18,353 bases of DNA. Source: Gammaproteobacteria bacterium (GTDB taxonomy: Bacteria > Pseudomonadota > Gammaproteobacteria > Arenicellales > JAANXG01). Positions within the stretch are counted from its first letter, which is position 1; every line of letters begins with the position of its first letter. Made by a program: the position numbers and the translations under genes. The notes beneath the pieces are model-generated. The model was not told the origin of the DNA and did not search any database. It saw nothing but the letters and a program-made list of their open reading frames with translations. The stretch lies in NCBI GenBank assembly GCA_018263405.1, contig JAANXG010000117.1, positions 1-18,353 of the forward strand. The letters run 5' to 3'. Positions 7,824-15,450 of the stretch are shown in pieces.

Positions 7824-8743
7824 CGGAGACCATCGTCGGTATTCTTCTTGCCACGCTCGGCGCCGGCACGCCGCTGGTGTTCGCGACGCTGGGGGAATTG
7901 ATCACCGAGAAGTCCGGGGTATTGAACCTGGGTGTCGAAGGCATGATGCTGATCGGCGCCGTGTGCGGCTTCGCCGCGGCGGCGGAGAGCGGCAGCCTTT
8001 GGTTCGGTGTCGTCATCTCGATGTTCGCGGGAGGGGGGATGGCCCTGTTGTTCGGCATCCTGACACTCACCTTCCAGGCGAACCAGGTTGCGGCGGGCCT
8101 GGCGCTGACGATTTTCGGCATCGGCACCAGCGCCTATATCGGCCTGGATTACACCAGTGTGACCCTGCCGAACATCGACCCGATCCAATTACCGTTTTTG
8201 AGCGATATCCCCGTGATCGGCCGACTGCTGTTCTCGCTCGATCCATTGATCTACCTGTCCTTTGCGATGTTCGGCGCGATATCGTGGTTTTTATACCGGA
8301 CCAAGGGTGGGTTGGTGCTCCGCGCCGTAGGCGAATCCCCGGAGTCCGCCGTATCCCTGGGGCACCATGTCATCGCGATCCGTTACCTCGCGGTATGGTT
8401 CGGCGGGGCGATGGCGGGCCTGGGCGGTGCCTACCTGGCCCTGGTCTATACTCCGCTGTGGGTGGAAGAGATGACCGCCGGCCGCGGCTGGATCGCGCTC
8501 GCGCTGGTGGTGTTCTCGACCTGGCGGCCGTCGCGCGTCATGGTGGGCGCGTACCTGTTCGGCGGTGTTACCATTGTTCAGTTCCATATCCAGGGTTTCG
8601 GCGTCGACATTCCCTCGCAACTGCTCTCGACCTTGCCGTACCTGGCAACGATTCTGGTGCTGGTATTGATCTCCAGAGACATCCACACGATCCGGCTCAA
8701 CGCGCCTGCCTCCCTGGGCAAGCCTTATCATCCCGACTTGTAA
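7820..8743 (+). CDS. BMP-family ABC importer, permease 2 (NupQ/YufQ-like)
   Basis: A 307-residue inner-membrane permease of the same family, paired with the preceding one. The family block EKSGVLNLGVEGMMLIGA (about residues 29-46) and GLRAVGESPESAVSLGH-like coupling region (here VLRAVGESPESAVSLG) are clear. Several long hydrophobic segments cover most of the chain. The GTG start lies in the permease 1 stop (GTGA). The last residues, YHPDL, are echoed by a near-copy of the same DNA 218 bases downstream, before the binding-protein gene. Confidence 0.92.
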   Translation: MTETIVGILLATLGAGTPLVFATLGELITEKSGVLNLGVEGMMLIGAVCGFAAAAESGSLWFGVVISMFAGGGMALLFGILTLTFQANQVAAGLALTIFGIGTSAYIGLDYTSVTLPNIDPIQLPFLSDIPVIGRLLFSLDPLIYLSFAMFGAISWFLYRTKGGLVLRAVGESPESAVSLGHHVIAIRYLAVWFGGAMAGLGGAYLALVYTPLWVEEMTAGRGWIALALVVFSTWRPSRVMVGAYLFGGVTIVQFHIQGFGVDIPSQLLSTLPYLATILVLVLISRDIHTIRLNAPASLGKPYHPDL

Positions 8744-8968
8744 GTAATGGGGTTGTGAATAGAGGTGCTCTTCATTCCTTTTGCGCCAACCCTGTCGGCG
8801 CTTTCTGCCCGAATTCCCGGTTACCTGTTAAGAATGTCAGGTCAGGGAGGAGGGGGGGGAGTGCGGTCTTTTACATAAGGTATTATGATGCCAGCGCTTT
8901 CGATGGCCGGCCTCGAGCGAAAATAAATCTGTCCCCTTATTGGTATCACCCCGACTTATAAAAAATGG
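8726..8968. repeat. Insert flanked by a 25-bp near-direct repeat
   Basis: TATCATCCCGACTT... at 8726-8750, the end of permease 2, recurs at 8944-8968 just before the binding-protein gene, with 21 of 25 positions the same, including the stop codon and an ATGG. The 193 bases between carry no gene. They hold an 8-base G run (8852-8859), a stretch AATAGAGGTGCTCTT (8758-8772) that recurs with one change at 10241-10255, and AAATAAATCTGTCCCC (about 8920-8935), a motif I associate with dispersed repeat relics in proteobacteria. The simplest reading is a small insertion that duplicated its borders. A promoter for the binding-protein gene may lie here (TATTAT at 8881-8886), without a clear -35. Confidence 0.5.
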
Positions 8969-8970
8969 AG
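8967..8970 (+). promoter_or_regulatory. Ribosome binding site deciding the BMP protein start
   Basis: GGAG at 8967-8970 lies 6 bases before the ATG at 8977, an ideal spacing. The ATG at 8965 is part of this site and is an unlikely start. Confidence 0.7.
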
Positions 8971-8976
8971 AGCATC

Positions 8977-10065
8977 ATGAGTAAATTAAGCGTTCGTAAA
9001 ACTGTTTCGATGTGGGCGGCGGCTGTGCTCGGTTTTGCCGTGAGTTTCTCCGCTTTTGCCGCCGATCCACTCAAGGTCGGCTTTGTGTATGTCAGTCCCA
9101 TCGGCGACGCCGGTTGGACCTACCAACACGACCAGGGGCGCAAGGCGATGGAAGGGGCACTCGGCGACAAGGTCGAAACCAAGTTCATCGAAAGCGTGCC
9201 GGAAGGCGGCGAGGCGGAGCGGGTGATCCGCCAGTTTGCTTCCGATGGTTACGACCTCGTGTTCACCACGTCGTTCGGTTACATGAACCCGACCATCAAG
9301 GTGGCCAAGCAGTTTCCGGACGTAGTGTTCGAGCACGCCACCGGTTATAAGACCGCGGGCAACGTCGGTAACTACGTTGCCCGTTTCTACGAGGCGCGTT
9401 ATCTGACCGGCGTCGTGGCGGGGCACATGACGGAGTCGAATACCGCCGGTTACGTCGCGGCGTTCCCGATTCCAGAGGTGCTGCGCGGTATCAATGCGTT
9501 TACGCTCGGCATGCGCAGCGTGAACCCGGATGCGCAAGTGAAGGTAATCTGGGTGAATTCCTGGTTCGATCCGGGGCGCGAACGCGAAGCCGCGGACGTG
9601 CTGATTTCCCAGGGCGCCGACGTAGTCACCCACCACACCGATTCCACCGCCGCGGTGCAGGCCGCCGAGGATGCTGGTGTCTGGTCGGTGGGCTACCACT
9701 CCGATATGTCCAAGTATGGTCCGGAGCGTCACCTGACCGCCGCGACTCATCACTGGGGCGGCTACTACACCAAGACGGCCCGGGAAGTGATAAACGGGGC
9801 CTGGGAGTCGACCCGCGTCTGGGGCGGCCTCGCCGAAGGCATGGTGTCCATTGCGCCGCTGAACGACGAGGTACCCGCGGATGTCGCCAAGCAGGTGGAA
9901 GGGGTGACCGCGGCCATCAAGGACGGCGGTTTTCATCCCTTCCAGGGACCGATCAAGGACCAGGGCGGGGAAGTGGCAGTGCCGGAAGGCAAGACCATGA
10001 CGGACGAGGAACTGTCGACAATGGAATGGTACGTTGAGGGGGTGCTCGGCAAGCTGCCTAAATAA
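8977..10065 (+). CDS. BMP-family periplasmic substrate-binding protein
   Basis: A 362-residue basic membrane protein (BMP) family binding protein. An N-terminal signal peptide runs to about residue 28 (hydrophobic core AAAVLGFAVSF, predicted cut AFA/AD). There is no lipobox cysteine, so it is soluble in the periplasm rather than a lipoprotein as in Gram-positive bacteria. Mature start KVGFVYVSPIGDAGWTYQHDQG and the later GYHSDMSKYGP fit family members that bind purine nucleosides or purine bases. It is the last gene of the importer set and is separated from permease 2 by a repeat-bearing 233-base gap, so it may have its own promoter, giving more binding protein than channel. An upstream in-frame ATG at 8965 is less likely. 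The ligand cannot be read from sequence. Confidence 0.93.
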   Translation: MSKLSVRKTVSMWAAAVLGFAVSFSAFAADPLKVGFVYVSPIGDAGWTYQHDQGRKAMEGALGDKVETKFIESVPEGGEAERVIRQFASDGYDLVFTTSFGYMNPTIKVAKQFPDVVFEHATGYKTAGNVGNYVARFYEARYLTGVVAGHMTESNTAGYVAAFPIPEVLRGINAFTLGMRSVNPDAQVKVIWVNSWFDPGREREAADVLISQGADVVTHHTDSTAAVQAAEDAGVWSVGYHSDMSKYGPERHLTAATHHWGGYYTKTAREVINGAWESTRVWGGLAEGMVSIAPLNDEVPADVAKQVEGVTAAIKDGGFHPFQGPIKDQGGEVAVPEGKTMTDEELSTMEWYVEGVLGKLPK

Positions 10066-10085
10066 CCGTGGGAGTGGTTTCAACC

Positions 10086-10107
10086 AAGGCATGTAGGAGC
10101 GGCTTGA
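10086..10107. repeat. Half REP-like motif
   Basis: GTAGGAGCGGCTTGACC resembles one arm of the GTAG-type REP sequences common in gammaproteobacteria. The second arm is missing or degenerate. It lies between the binding-protein gene and the PuuD stub. Confidence 0.3.
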
Positions 10108-10120
10108 CCTCTCGCAAACG

Positions 10121-10216
10121 ATGGAAGTCTACATCATCGATTGGTTGGGCCTGCTCGGACGCTGGTTGCATTTCGTCGCCGGCATTGCCTGGGTGGGCGC
10201 GTCGTTTTATTTCGTC
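10121..10216 (+). pseudogene. Truncated PuuD-type urate oxidase N-terminus
   Basis: The 32 codons from ATG 10121 encode MEVYIIDWLGLLGRWLHFVAG then IAWVGASFYFV, which closely match the first membrane helix of PuuD, the membrane-bound cytochrome-linked urate oxidase of proteobacteria. PuuD is usually some 400 residues or more; here the match ends at FYFV. The following 40 bases (10217-10256) are unrelated, with a short motif shared with 8758-8772, and then the MITE-like element begins. No remainder of puuD appears on the far side of the element, so the gene was lost by deletion or rearrangement, not by simple insertion. The open frame itself runs on to 10516 inside the element. It is a stub without function. 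Confidence 0.7.
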
Positions 10217-10256
10217 TCTCAACCTTTCTTGCCCACAATTAATAGAGGTGCCCTTA

Positions 10257-10600
10257 AGGGCTCGCGCAAAAATAACTTCCCATTTTCACATCCCGTCTTC
10301 GGGCCATCTTTGAACGATCCTCAATCGCAAAATCCTCATAGTAGCCCTGCTAGGAGCCTGTCGGACTTAGGGGATCGTAGCGAGGTAGGTGGGAAATCGA
10401 GACCAATTTTTCGATTTATTGAGGCGAATAGCCAGCTATTTAACGAAATAAATCGGGAAAGTGGGCCGATCTCCCGCCGCCGCAGTAGATTCATCCTAAG
10501 TCCGACAGGCTCCTAGTACTGCGGTTTTGCTCCATCGGATCGTCCAAATCTAACCCAAATTCAGGCGCGAATTCTGTGAAGTTATTTTTGCGCGAGCCCT
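10257..10600. mobile_element. MITE-like element, copy 1 (outer)
   Basis: A 344-bp element with no coding capacity. Its ends are perfect 22-bp inverted repeats: AGGGCTCGCGCAAAAATAAC... at 10257-10278 and its reverse complement at 10579-10600. The left end is preceded by TA, as is copy 2. On the right, TA overlaps the end, so a TA-type target is possible, but no longer target duplication can be defined. The left arm (10257-10349) holds a small hairpin CCCG/CGGG near 10293. The arms enclose a second inverted-repeat element (10350-10516). It encodes no transposase and must be moved in trans. The parent family is not assigned. Confidence 0.85.
10350..10516. mobile_element. Nested inner inverted-repeat element, copy 1
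   Basis: A 167-bp unit bounded by perfect 22-bp inverted repeats, CTAGGAGCCTGTCGGACTTA.. at 10350-10371 and its reverse complement at 10495-10516. It has no gene. It sits between the arms of the outer element. The first 113 bases after its leading C recur identically at 18241-18353. Confidence 0.85.
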
Positions 10601-11348
10601 AAGAACGCGGTGCTTGAACCGAGACTCCTTCGGTCGGACTTGGTGAAAGCAAGAAAGTCCGACCGTGTTTCGGCACGGCCAAGTCAACGCATAGATCATC
10701 GATCAAGCAGAGATTGACGTGGGGCGGCCCGCCACCCAGGTTAGTCACGCGCACGATCGCACGATCGCCCAGGCGCAACCCGGACCACATCACTGATGCC
10801 TCACGGTTATCCGGCACGGCAAAGTTCATGACTTCACCCGCTTCCAGAAACTCCCGATAAGCGAGCATTTCATCGAATACCTGCTGCACGTCCCGCACCT
10901 CCTGTATCGCGTAAGCTTCGTATCTCTCTCGTACCGCATTAAACACCTGCATCGCGTCTATGCCACGCAGCCAGATGTGGCGCAGCGATTCGCGATATGC
11001 AGCCCGGCTCATCGCCGGTACACGCTCTTCCGGGTGGTCCCGCACCCAGCGCGCCACCCAGACTACCGCGTCCAAATTGGAGCGGTATCGTTTACGATTA
11101 AGCGCATCCATTGTGACTTGCCGCAGCAGCAGATGCGTATAAAAACGGTCCACATTTTCACGGTTGACCTCGTGTTCGGAAGGCCAGGCGGCCAAAAAAT
11201 ACGTGTCGATGCCGTAGGCGATGGGATTCGTGTGCGTGAAGAACAACGGCGGGCTGGGCGGGTGGCGCCAATCGGTCCAGCTCAATACCGGGTGTGTGGC
11301 GGAGGAAGCCATCACGACCCAGTTGGTCACGGAGACATCCGGATACAT
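10599..11348 (-). pseudogene. C-terminal half of split secreted hydrolase-like gene
   Basis: This 249-residue frame is in the same reading frame as the gene ending at 11391. Reading through that single TGA gives one continuous 503-codon frame from 12110 to 10599. The bridge (LYRLSRYLAAPVRR) reads like normal protein. The segment includes SVTNWVVMASS, a WLRGIDAMQVFN block like a late strand of a TIM barrel, and a C-terminal beta-rich part (SVMWSGLRLGDRAIVRVTN). No ribosome binding site precedes the ATG at 11348, so independent translation is doubtful. Its TAG stop uses the last bases of the MITE-like element (10599-10600), so the natural C-terminus may have been cut by the insertion. The glycoside-hydrolase-like fold is inference. 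Confidence 0.65.
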
Positions 11349-11390
11349 TCGTCGAACCGGGGCCGCCAGGTACCGCGACAGGCGGTACAG

Positions 11391-12110
11391 TCAATGCGTT
11401 CGCCGGTATTCGCGGTAGAGCGACTCATTGTCCAGGATAACGTCCGGCAATTTCTCGGCGGCGGTGGAAGCGCGCAGCGCCCGATAATCGTCATGCAACA
11501 GCGCGCCTTCGTAGTCGAGCCAGACCGCGTCGACCGTCAATCCGCCGGCCTTGTACCGGCGCAGTCGTTCCCGGGTCAGATCCCGAGCCCGCCGCCAACC
11601 CGCAAGACGGGTTGCGTCCGCCAGGCTGCGCCATTGCGGCAGGATCTTCGCGTTTGGGAGGAACTGCAGCCGCCACGGCGCCTCGTCCTTGACCGTGTCA
11701 TACGGCCAAGCGCCCGCGGCGCCTTCCATCAGGACGATCGGCGCACCGGCCGCGTCCAGCGCGCGCGCGGCCTGGATATCCGGTTTGCGCAAGCTCAGGT
11801 GTTGCACGATGCCGCGGTCGAGCAATCCTTTAATTTGGTCCCGCTCCAGTGGCTCGAGTTCCACGCCTTGCCACAGTACCAGCGGCCAGCGCTCGCCGCG
11901 TTGGTGCCCAAGGGGATCCAGCCGCGACATCAACGTGTCGTACCAGTCGATCCGGGCGGGCGACGGCAGCGGATACAAATGCTCGCCCGCGAGGCCTTGC
12001 CCGATAACCGTGCCGGCAACGAATTGCAGTGCGAGCAACGCACTGACGAAGATCCGCGTGATGCGCGAGGTCCGGCGCCGGTTATGCCAGAGATTCGATA
12101 TCGATGTCAC
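11391..12110 (-). CDS. N-terminal half of split secreted hydrolase-like gene
   Basis: A 239-residue frame with a basic N-terminus and a hydrophobic segment at about residues 19-36, so the product is probably exported or membrane-anchored. Then follow alternating beta/alpha-like stretches such as RWPLVLWQGVEL and APIVLMEGAAG, and an acidic strand DAVWLDYEGA (Asp194, Asp199, Glu201), typical of the active-site strands of TIM-barrel glycoside hydrolases. I cannot name the family. The GTG start at 12110 is supported by GGAG 7 bases upstream and lies inside the end of the kinase gene (29-base overlap), so the two are coexpressed. The frame stops at an isolated TGA (11391-11393), beyond which the same frame stays open for 263 more codons. 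Either a nonsense mutation or, less likely, recoding explains this. Confidence 0.65.
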   Translation of the reverse strand: MTSISNLWHNRRRTSRITRIFVSALLALQFVAGTVIGQGLAGEHLYPLPSPARIDWYDTLMSRLDPLGHQRGERWPLVLWQGVELEPLERDQIKGLLDRGIVQHLSLRKPDIQAARALDAAGAPIVLMEGAAGAWPYDTVKDEAPWRLQFLPNAKILPQWRSLADATRLAGWRRARDLTRERLRRYKAGGLTVDAVWLDYEGALLHDDYRALRASTAAEKLPDVILDNESLYREYRRTH

Positions 12111-14256
12111 AAAGACGCTCCACGGCGCGATCCAGATCGCCCAGCTGCACGTTTATCGAGTCGTACTCCCGGCGTTGGGCCGCTTGTACCAGAATCCGGG
12201 CGTGGTGAGCCAATTCCTCGGCGGCTACATAGCCGGCAGAGCCCGCCAATCGATGCGCGAGTGCCTGAAGCTCTCCATGGTCCCGGCCTTCCACTGCCGC
12301 CCGTAGCCGGGGCACTGTATCGCGCGCTTGTCGGCGCAGAACATCCACACTGCGCCGCCACAGCTTTTCGTCCCGCGACGCCAAAGTCAGGCCTTGTGCC
12401 CGGTTCAAAACGCAGCGCTTCCCAACGTCCGTATTGTGCGAGTGTTTCAACGTCTCGGATTCATGCCGGGCGGCGCGGTTCGGGAAGATCGTTGCCAACA
12501 GGTCAACCAGATCGTCCTCTTTTACAGGCTTGGCGATAAAACGATCCAAGCCTTGGTCGGTAAAACGGGTGCCGCTATCACCCACCACGTCCGCCGACAC
12601 GGCCACTACCGGTACGTCTCGATACCAAGGAATCTGGGTGCGCAGGCGCCGGGTCGTTTCAATGCCGTCCATGTCCGCCATGTGGATATCCATAAACACG
12701 ACGTCGAATCGACGTTCCTTGCAGGCTTCGAGTGCCGACCCGCCTGACGATACTTGTTGTACTTCCAAGCCGCATTGATCCAATACGGCACCGAGGTACC
12801 AACGGTTGATTTCGTTGTCATCAACGATCACCGCCGACAGTCCGGCTCCATTGAAACGGTGCGACATATCCGCGGCTTCCCGGGTGGCCGTTTCAATGTT
12901 GTCAGGCGCGAAACCAAAGGGCAGTTCGAACCCCACTTCCGTGTACTCCCCGGGGTCACTGTATACTTTGATTTCGCCGCCCATTGCTTCAACCAGGGTT
13001 CTGGAGATGGTCAGTCCCAAGCCGGTTCCCGAATACCGACGGTCCGGTCTGGCATCGAGCTGGTGAAACGGTTCAAAAAGCTTCACGCGGTACTCGGGCG
13101 CGATACCGATTCCCGTATCCCGTACCGCAACCCGGAGCAACAGGCGTGAGGCGCTCGTTTCCTTGACCTGATTTTGAACCAAGACGGATCCGGCGTCCGT
13201 GAATTTGATTGCATTGCTCACCAAATTGGAGATGATCTGGCCGACCCGGGTGCCGTCCCCCACGACGAAACGCGGTATCCGTCGATCGAAGTCGGCATCG
13301 ATCACAAGCCCTTTGTTTTCTCCCAGCGGACGAAGCAAGTCAACGGAGCTTTTCACTATGTCGCGATAATTGAAAACTTCGTTTTCTATGGAAAGACGCC
13401 CGGCCTCGATTTTAGACAGATCGAGGATATCGTTGATGATCTTGAGCAGGTGTTTGGCGGACTCTTCGACAGGACCCAAATATTCCTTTTGCCTGAACGT
13501 CAGGTCGGTTTTCGCAAACAGCGCCAGAAATCCCAAAATTCCGTTGATCGGGGTTCGGATCTCATGGCTCATGTTCGCCAGAAACGTGGACTTGGATTCG
13601 TTCGCGGTTTCCGCCTCGCAGCGCGCGGATTCCAGTTGCTTTTCCATCTCCTTCCTCAAAGTGATGTCGCGTGCGATTCCGTGAAAGCCACACAGTTCAT
13701 TGCTCTGGAACATCGGCCGTGAGCCGATCTCGAATGTCTTGATCTCTCCGGAAGCCGTCACGGTATCGAGCTCGAAGCTGATTGTTCGTTCGCCCCCGGC
13801 ATGACGCTTATACATCTGCCTTGCTTTACCCATATCGTAGGGGGCAACCAGCTTTTCCCACGTAAGACTCTTCGCTTCTTCCACGGTATACCCCAATAGA
13901 CGCTGGACGGCCTTGTTGCCTGCCAGAAAGTGCCCGGAAAGGTCCGTGGTGAATACGATATCGGTGGCATTTTCAAATAAATCGCGATATGTCGCCGCTT
14001 GTTCCGTGGACAATGACGAATCACTGCCGTGTACCGCGTTGTTGCCTTGGGCAAGCTGCCGGAGCTTATGCTCGCGCTTCACGATCGAGATTCCGATCAA
14101 GCAGGCAAGCCCCAGGCACACGATGACGACGGGGATTAATTGGCGGCCGCTGTCAACAAAAACATCGAAACGCACTACACCGATCGCAAGGACTATCGCC
14201 ATTGGAAGCGCGAGCGTCAGCCAGAAAGAGGAATTCTTAATCCATTCGTAATGCAT
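12082..14256 (-). CDS. BarA-like hybrid sensor histidine kinase
   Basis: A 724-residue membrane sensor kinase with a full phosphorelay. In order: two membrane helices (about 11-29 and 40-58) with a very short periplasmic loop; a PAS domain (about 88-200); HisKA with phospho-acceptor His231 in NMSHEIRTP; HATPase with N-box Asn344/Asn348, DTGIG (380-384) and GTGLGL (410-415); a receiver domain (about 472-592) with Asp523 and Lys576; and an HPt domain with His668 in AHRLAGSAG. The start ATG at 14256 is preceded by AGGAG. A longer frame exists upstream but runs antisense through the response regulator gene, so it is rejected. The signal is probably sensed by the PAS domain or in the membrane. The likely partner is the divergent regulator at 14392. 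Confidence 0.93.
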   Translation of the reverse strand: MHYEWIKNSSFWLTLALPMAIVLAIGVVRFDVFVDSGRQLIPVVIVCLGLACLIGISIVKREHKLRQLAQGNNAVHGSDSSLSTEQAATYRDLFENATDIVFTTDLSGHFLAGNKAVQRLLGYTVEEAKSLTWEKLVAPYDMGKARQMYKRHAGGERTISFELDTVTASGEIKTFEIGSRPMFQSNELCGFHGIARDITLRKEMEKQLESARCEAETANESKSTFLANMSHEIRTPINGILGFLALFAKTDLTFRQKEYLGPVEESAKHLLKIINDILDLSKIEAGRLSIENEVFNYRDIVKSSVDLLRPLGENKGLVIDADFDRRIPRFVVGDGTRVGQIISNLVSNAIKFTDAGSVLVQNQVKETSASRLLLRVAVRDTGIGIAPEYRVKLFEPFHQLDARPDRRYSGTGLGLTISRTLVEAMGGEIKVYSDPGEYTEVGFELPFGFAPDNIETATREAADMSHRFNGAGLSAVIVDDNEINRWYLGAVLDQCGLEVQQVSSGGSALEACKERRFDVVFMDIHMADMDGIETTRRLRTQIPWYRDVPVVAVSADVVGDSGTRFTDQGLDRFIAKPVKEDDLVDLLATIFPNRAARHESETLKHSHNTDVGKRCVLNRAQGLTLASRDEKLWRRSVDVLRRQARDTVPRLRAAVEGRDHGELQALAHRLAGSAGYVAAEELAHHARILVQAAQRREYDSINVQLGDLDRAVERLCDIDIESLA

Positions 14257-14391
14257 CGCTCCACTCCTATTTCCATGTAAAAGGTTTAGGCCGGGTTTAC
14301 CCGGATAGGCGATTATGGCAAATTCGCTTGAATGGCGCCCACGGCCGGGCCGGCAATAGAGGAAATAACAACCGGACACAGGTGAACTGCT
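14257..14391. promoter_or_regulatory. Divergent intergenic control region
   Basis: These 135 bases separate the sensor kinase (leftward) and response regulator (rightward) and must hold both promoters and any autoregulatory site. The regulator's ribosome binding site AGGTGA (14380-14385) lies 6 bases before its GTG, and AGGAG serves the kinase. I could not pick convincing -35/-10 pairs. Confidence 0.5.
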
Positions 14392-15402
14392 GTGGAACAT
14401 ACGGGAACACAGGACACGGACACGCGGGTGTTGTTGGTGGACGACGACCCTATAATCCTGGAACTGTTGTCCACGGGACTGACCAAAGCGGGATATCGCG
14501 TAGACGCTTGCACCGAAGCCAAGCGGGCGTTGGCGCACTATCACGACACGACCCCGGATGTCGCGGTGCTGGACGTAGGGCTGCCGGATATGTCCGGCAC
14601 GGATCTCGCCAGGGAGCTGCTCCATTCCGAGTACCGCCCCATTCTCATCCTATCCAACTACAAAGACCTGGACACCGTCCAACAGGCCATTACGTCCGGC
14701 GTGGTGGGTTATCTCGTCAAGCCCCTGTCGGTCGAACAGCTCATTCCAAGTCTCGAAACGTCTCTCTCGCGCTACCGGAAGCGACGTGAATGGATAGCAT
14801 CGCACCTGGACAGCGATTCTGTATCCGCGCAGCACTTGACCGAAGTGATGGATCGGTTTCCGTTCGGTTTACTCATCGTCGACAGGCACCATCACCCCAT
14901 TTACCGCAACGCGCCGGCACGCGCTCTGCTGCAAGACAAAGTGCTCAATATCGACCCCGCGGGACGGCTGCGGGCGCGAATGAACAGCGAGCGGTTTGTG
15001 CCGCTGTTGGACCAGGCACTGGGCAAAACGGCGCCCCGTCAATGGGGAGCGGTATTGCTGGAAGCCCATCCCACCCGGCGTCTACACGCCTGGGCGGCAC
15101 CGCTGATGGATAAACCGGACTACGACGGGGAAACACTCGCCGCGGTTACCGTGTTCGACTCGGAGCGCGACCACTCTTACACCTGGGACGCGATGAAAAC
15201 ACTGTACAAATTGACACGCAAGGAAACCAACCTGATTAACGGCCTGCTTAAGGGACAAACTATCGAGGATTATTGCAGCGCCAATTTCGTTACCGCCAAT
15301 ACGGTGCGCACGCATTTGAAATCGATTTACCGTAAAACGGATACCAACAGGCAAGCGGAAGTCGTACGTCTGTTCTCATCGATGTTCATGCCGTTCGAAT
15401 AG
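14392..15402 (+). CDS. Response regulator, REC - PAS-like - LuxR HTH
   Basis: A 336-residue transcription factor. The N-terminal receiver domain (12-125) has the acidic pocket Asp17/Asp18, phospho-acceptor Asp61 (AVLDVGLPDMSG) and Lys110. A middle part (about 145-260; LTEVMDRFPFGLLIVDRHHHPIYRN) reads like a PAS-type domain. The C-terminus (273-328; LTRKETNLINGLLKG and TANTVRTHLKSIYRKT) is a LuxR-type DNA-binding helix-turn-helix. The middle domain makes it longer than UvrY/GacA-type regulators (about 215 residues), so it may sense a second cue. The GTG start has AGGTGA upstream. Its head-to-head position with the HPt-bearing kinase makes that kinase its likely phosphate donor. Target genes are unknown; the kinase operon with the secreted hydrolase-like gene is one candidate. 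Confidence 0.9.
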   Translation: MEHTGTQDTDTRVLLVDDDPIILELLSTGLTKAGYRVDACTEAKRALAHYHDTTPDVAVLDVGLPDMSGTDLARELLHSEYRPILILSNYKDLDTVQQAITSGVVGYLVKPLSVEQLIPSLETSLSRYRKRREWIASHLDSDSVSAQHLTEVMDRFPFGLLIVDRHHHPIYRNAPARALLQDKVLNIDPAGRLRARMNSERFVPLLDQALGKTAPRQWGAVLLEAHPTRRLHAWAAPLMDKPDYDGETLAAVTVFDSERDHSYTWDAMKTLYKLTRKETNLINGLLKGQTIEDYCSANFVTANTVRTHLKSIYRKTDTNRQAEVVRLFSSMFMPFE

Positions 15403-15450
15403 ACGGGTACGCAATCAACCCCACGTGATCGCCGGCATTACACGGAGTTT

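Noticed and set aside
7963..8961. 332-codon plus-strand frame overlapping permease 2
   Set aside because: Arg/Pro-rich out-of-frame reading of a permease gene. Its C-terminal YHPDL only reflects the near-direct repeat at 8944-8968.
8986..10092. 368-codon open frame on the minus strand
   Set aside because: Antisense to the clear binding-protein gene, rich in His/Arg/Gly with no recognisable domain; a codon-bias shadow.
11370..11393. Selenocysteine insertion element after the in-frame TGA
   Set aside because: There is a hairpin, but its stem begins 2 bases after the TGA and the loop lies too near for a typical bacterial SECIS; kept only as a point to check.
10977..12539. 520-codon open frame on the plus strand
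   Set aside because: It is antisense to the kinase and hydrolase-like genes in a GC-rich area; its Arg/Pro/Gln-rich composition and lack of motifs mark it as a shadow frame.
14257..14625. N-terminal extension of the sensor kinase to 847 residues
   Set aside because: It runs antisense through the promoter and receiver domain of the response regulator gene, lacks family similarity, and a good ribosome binding site precedes ATG 14256.
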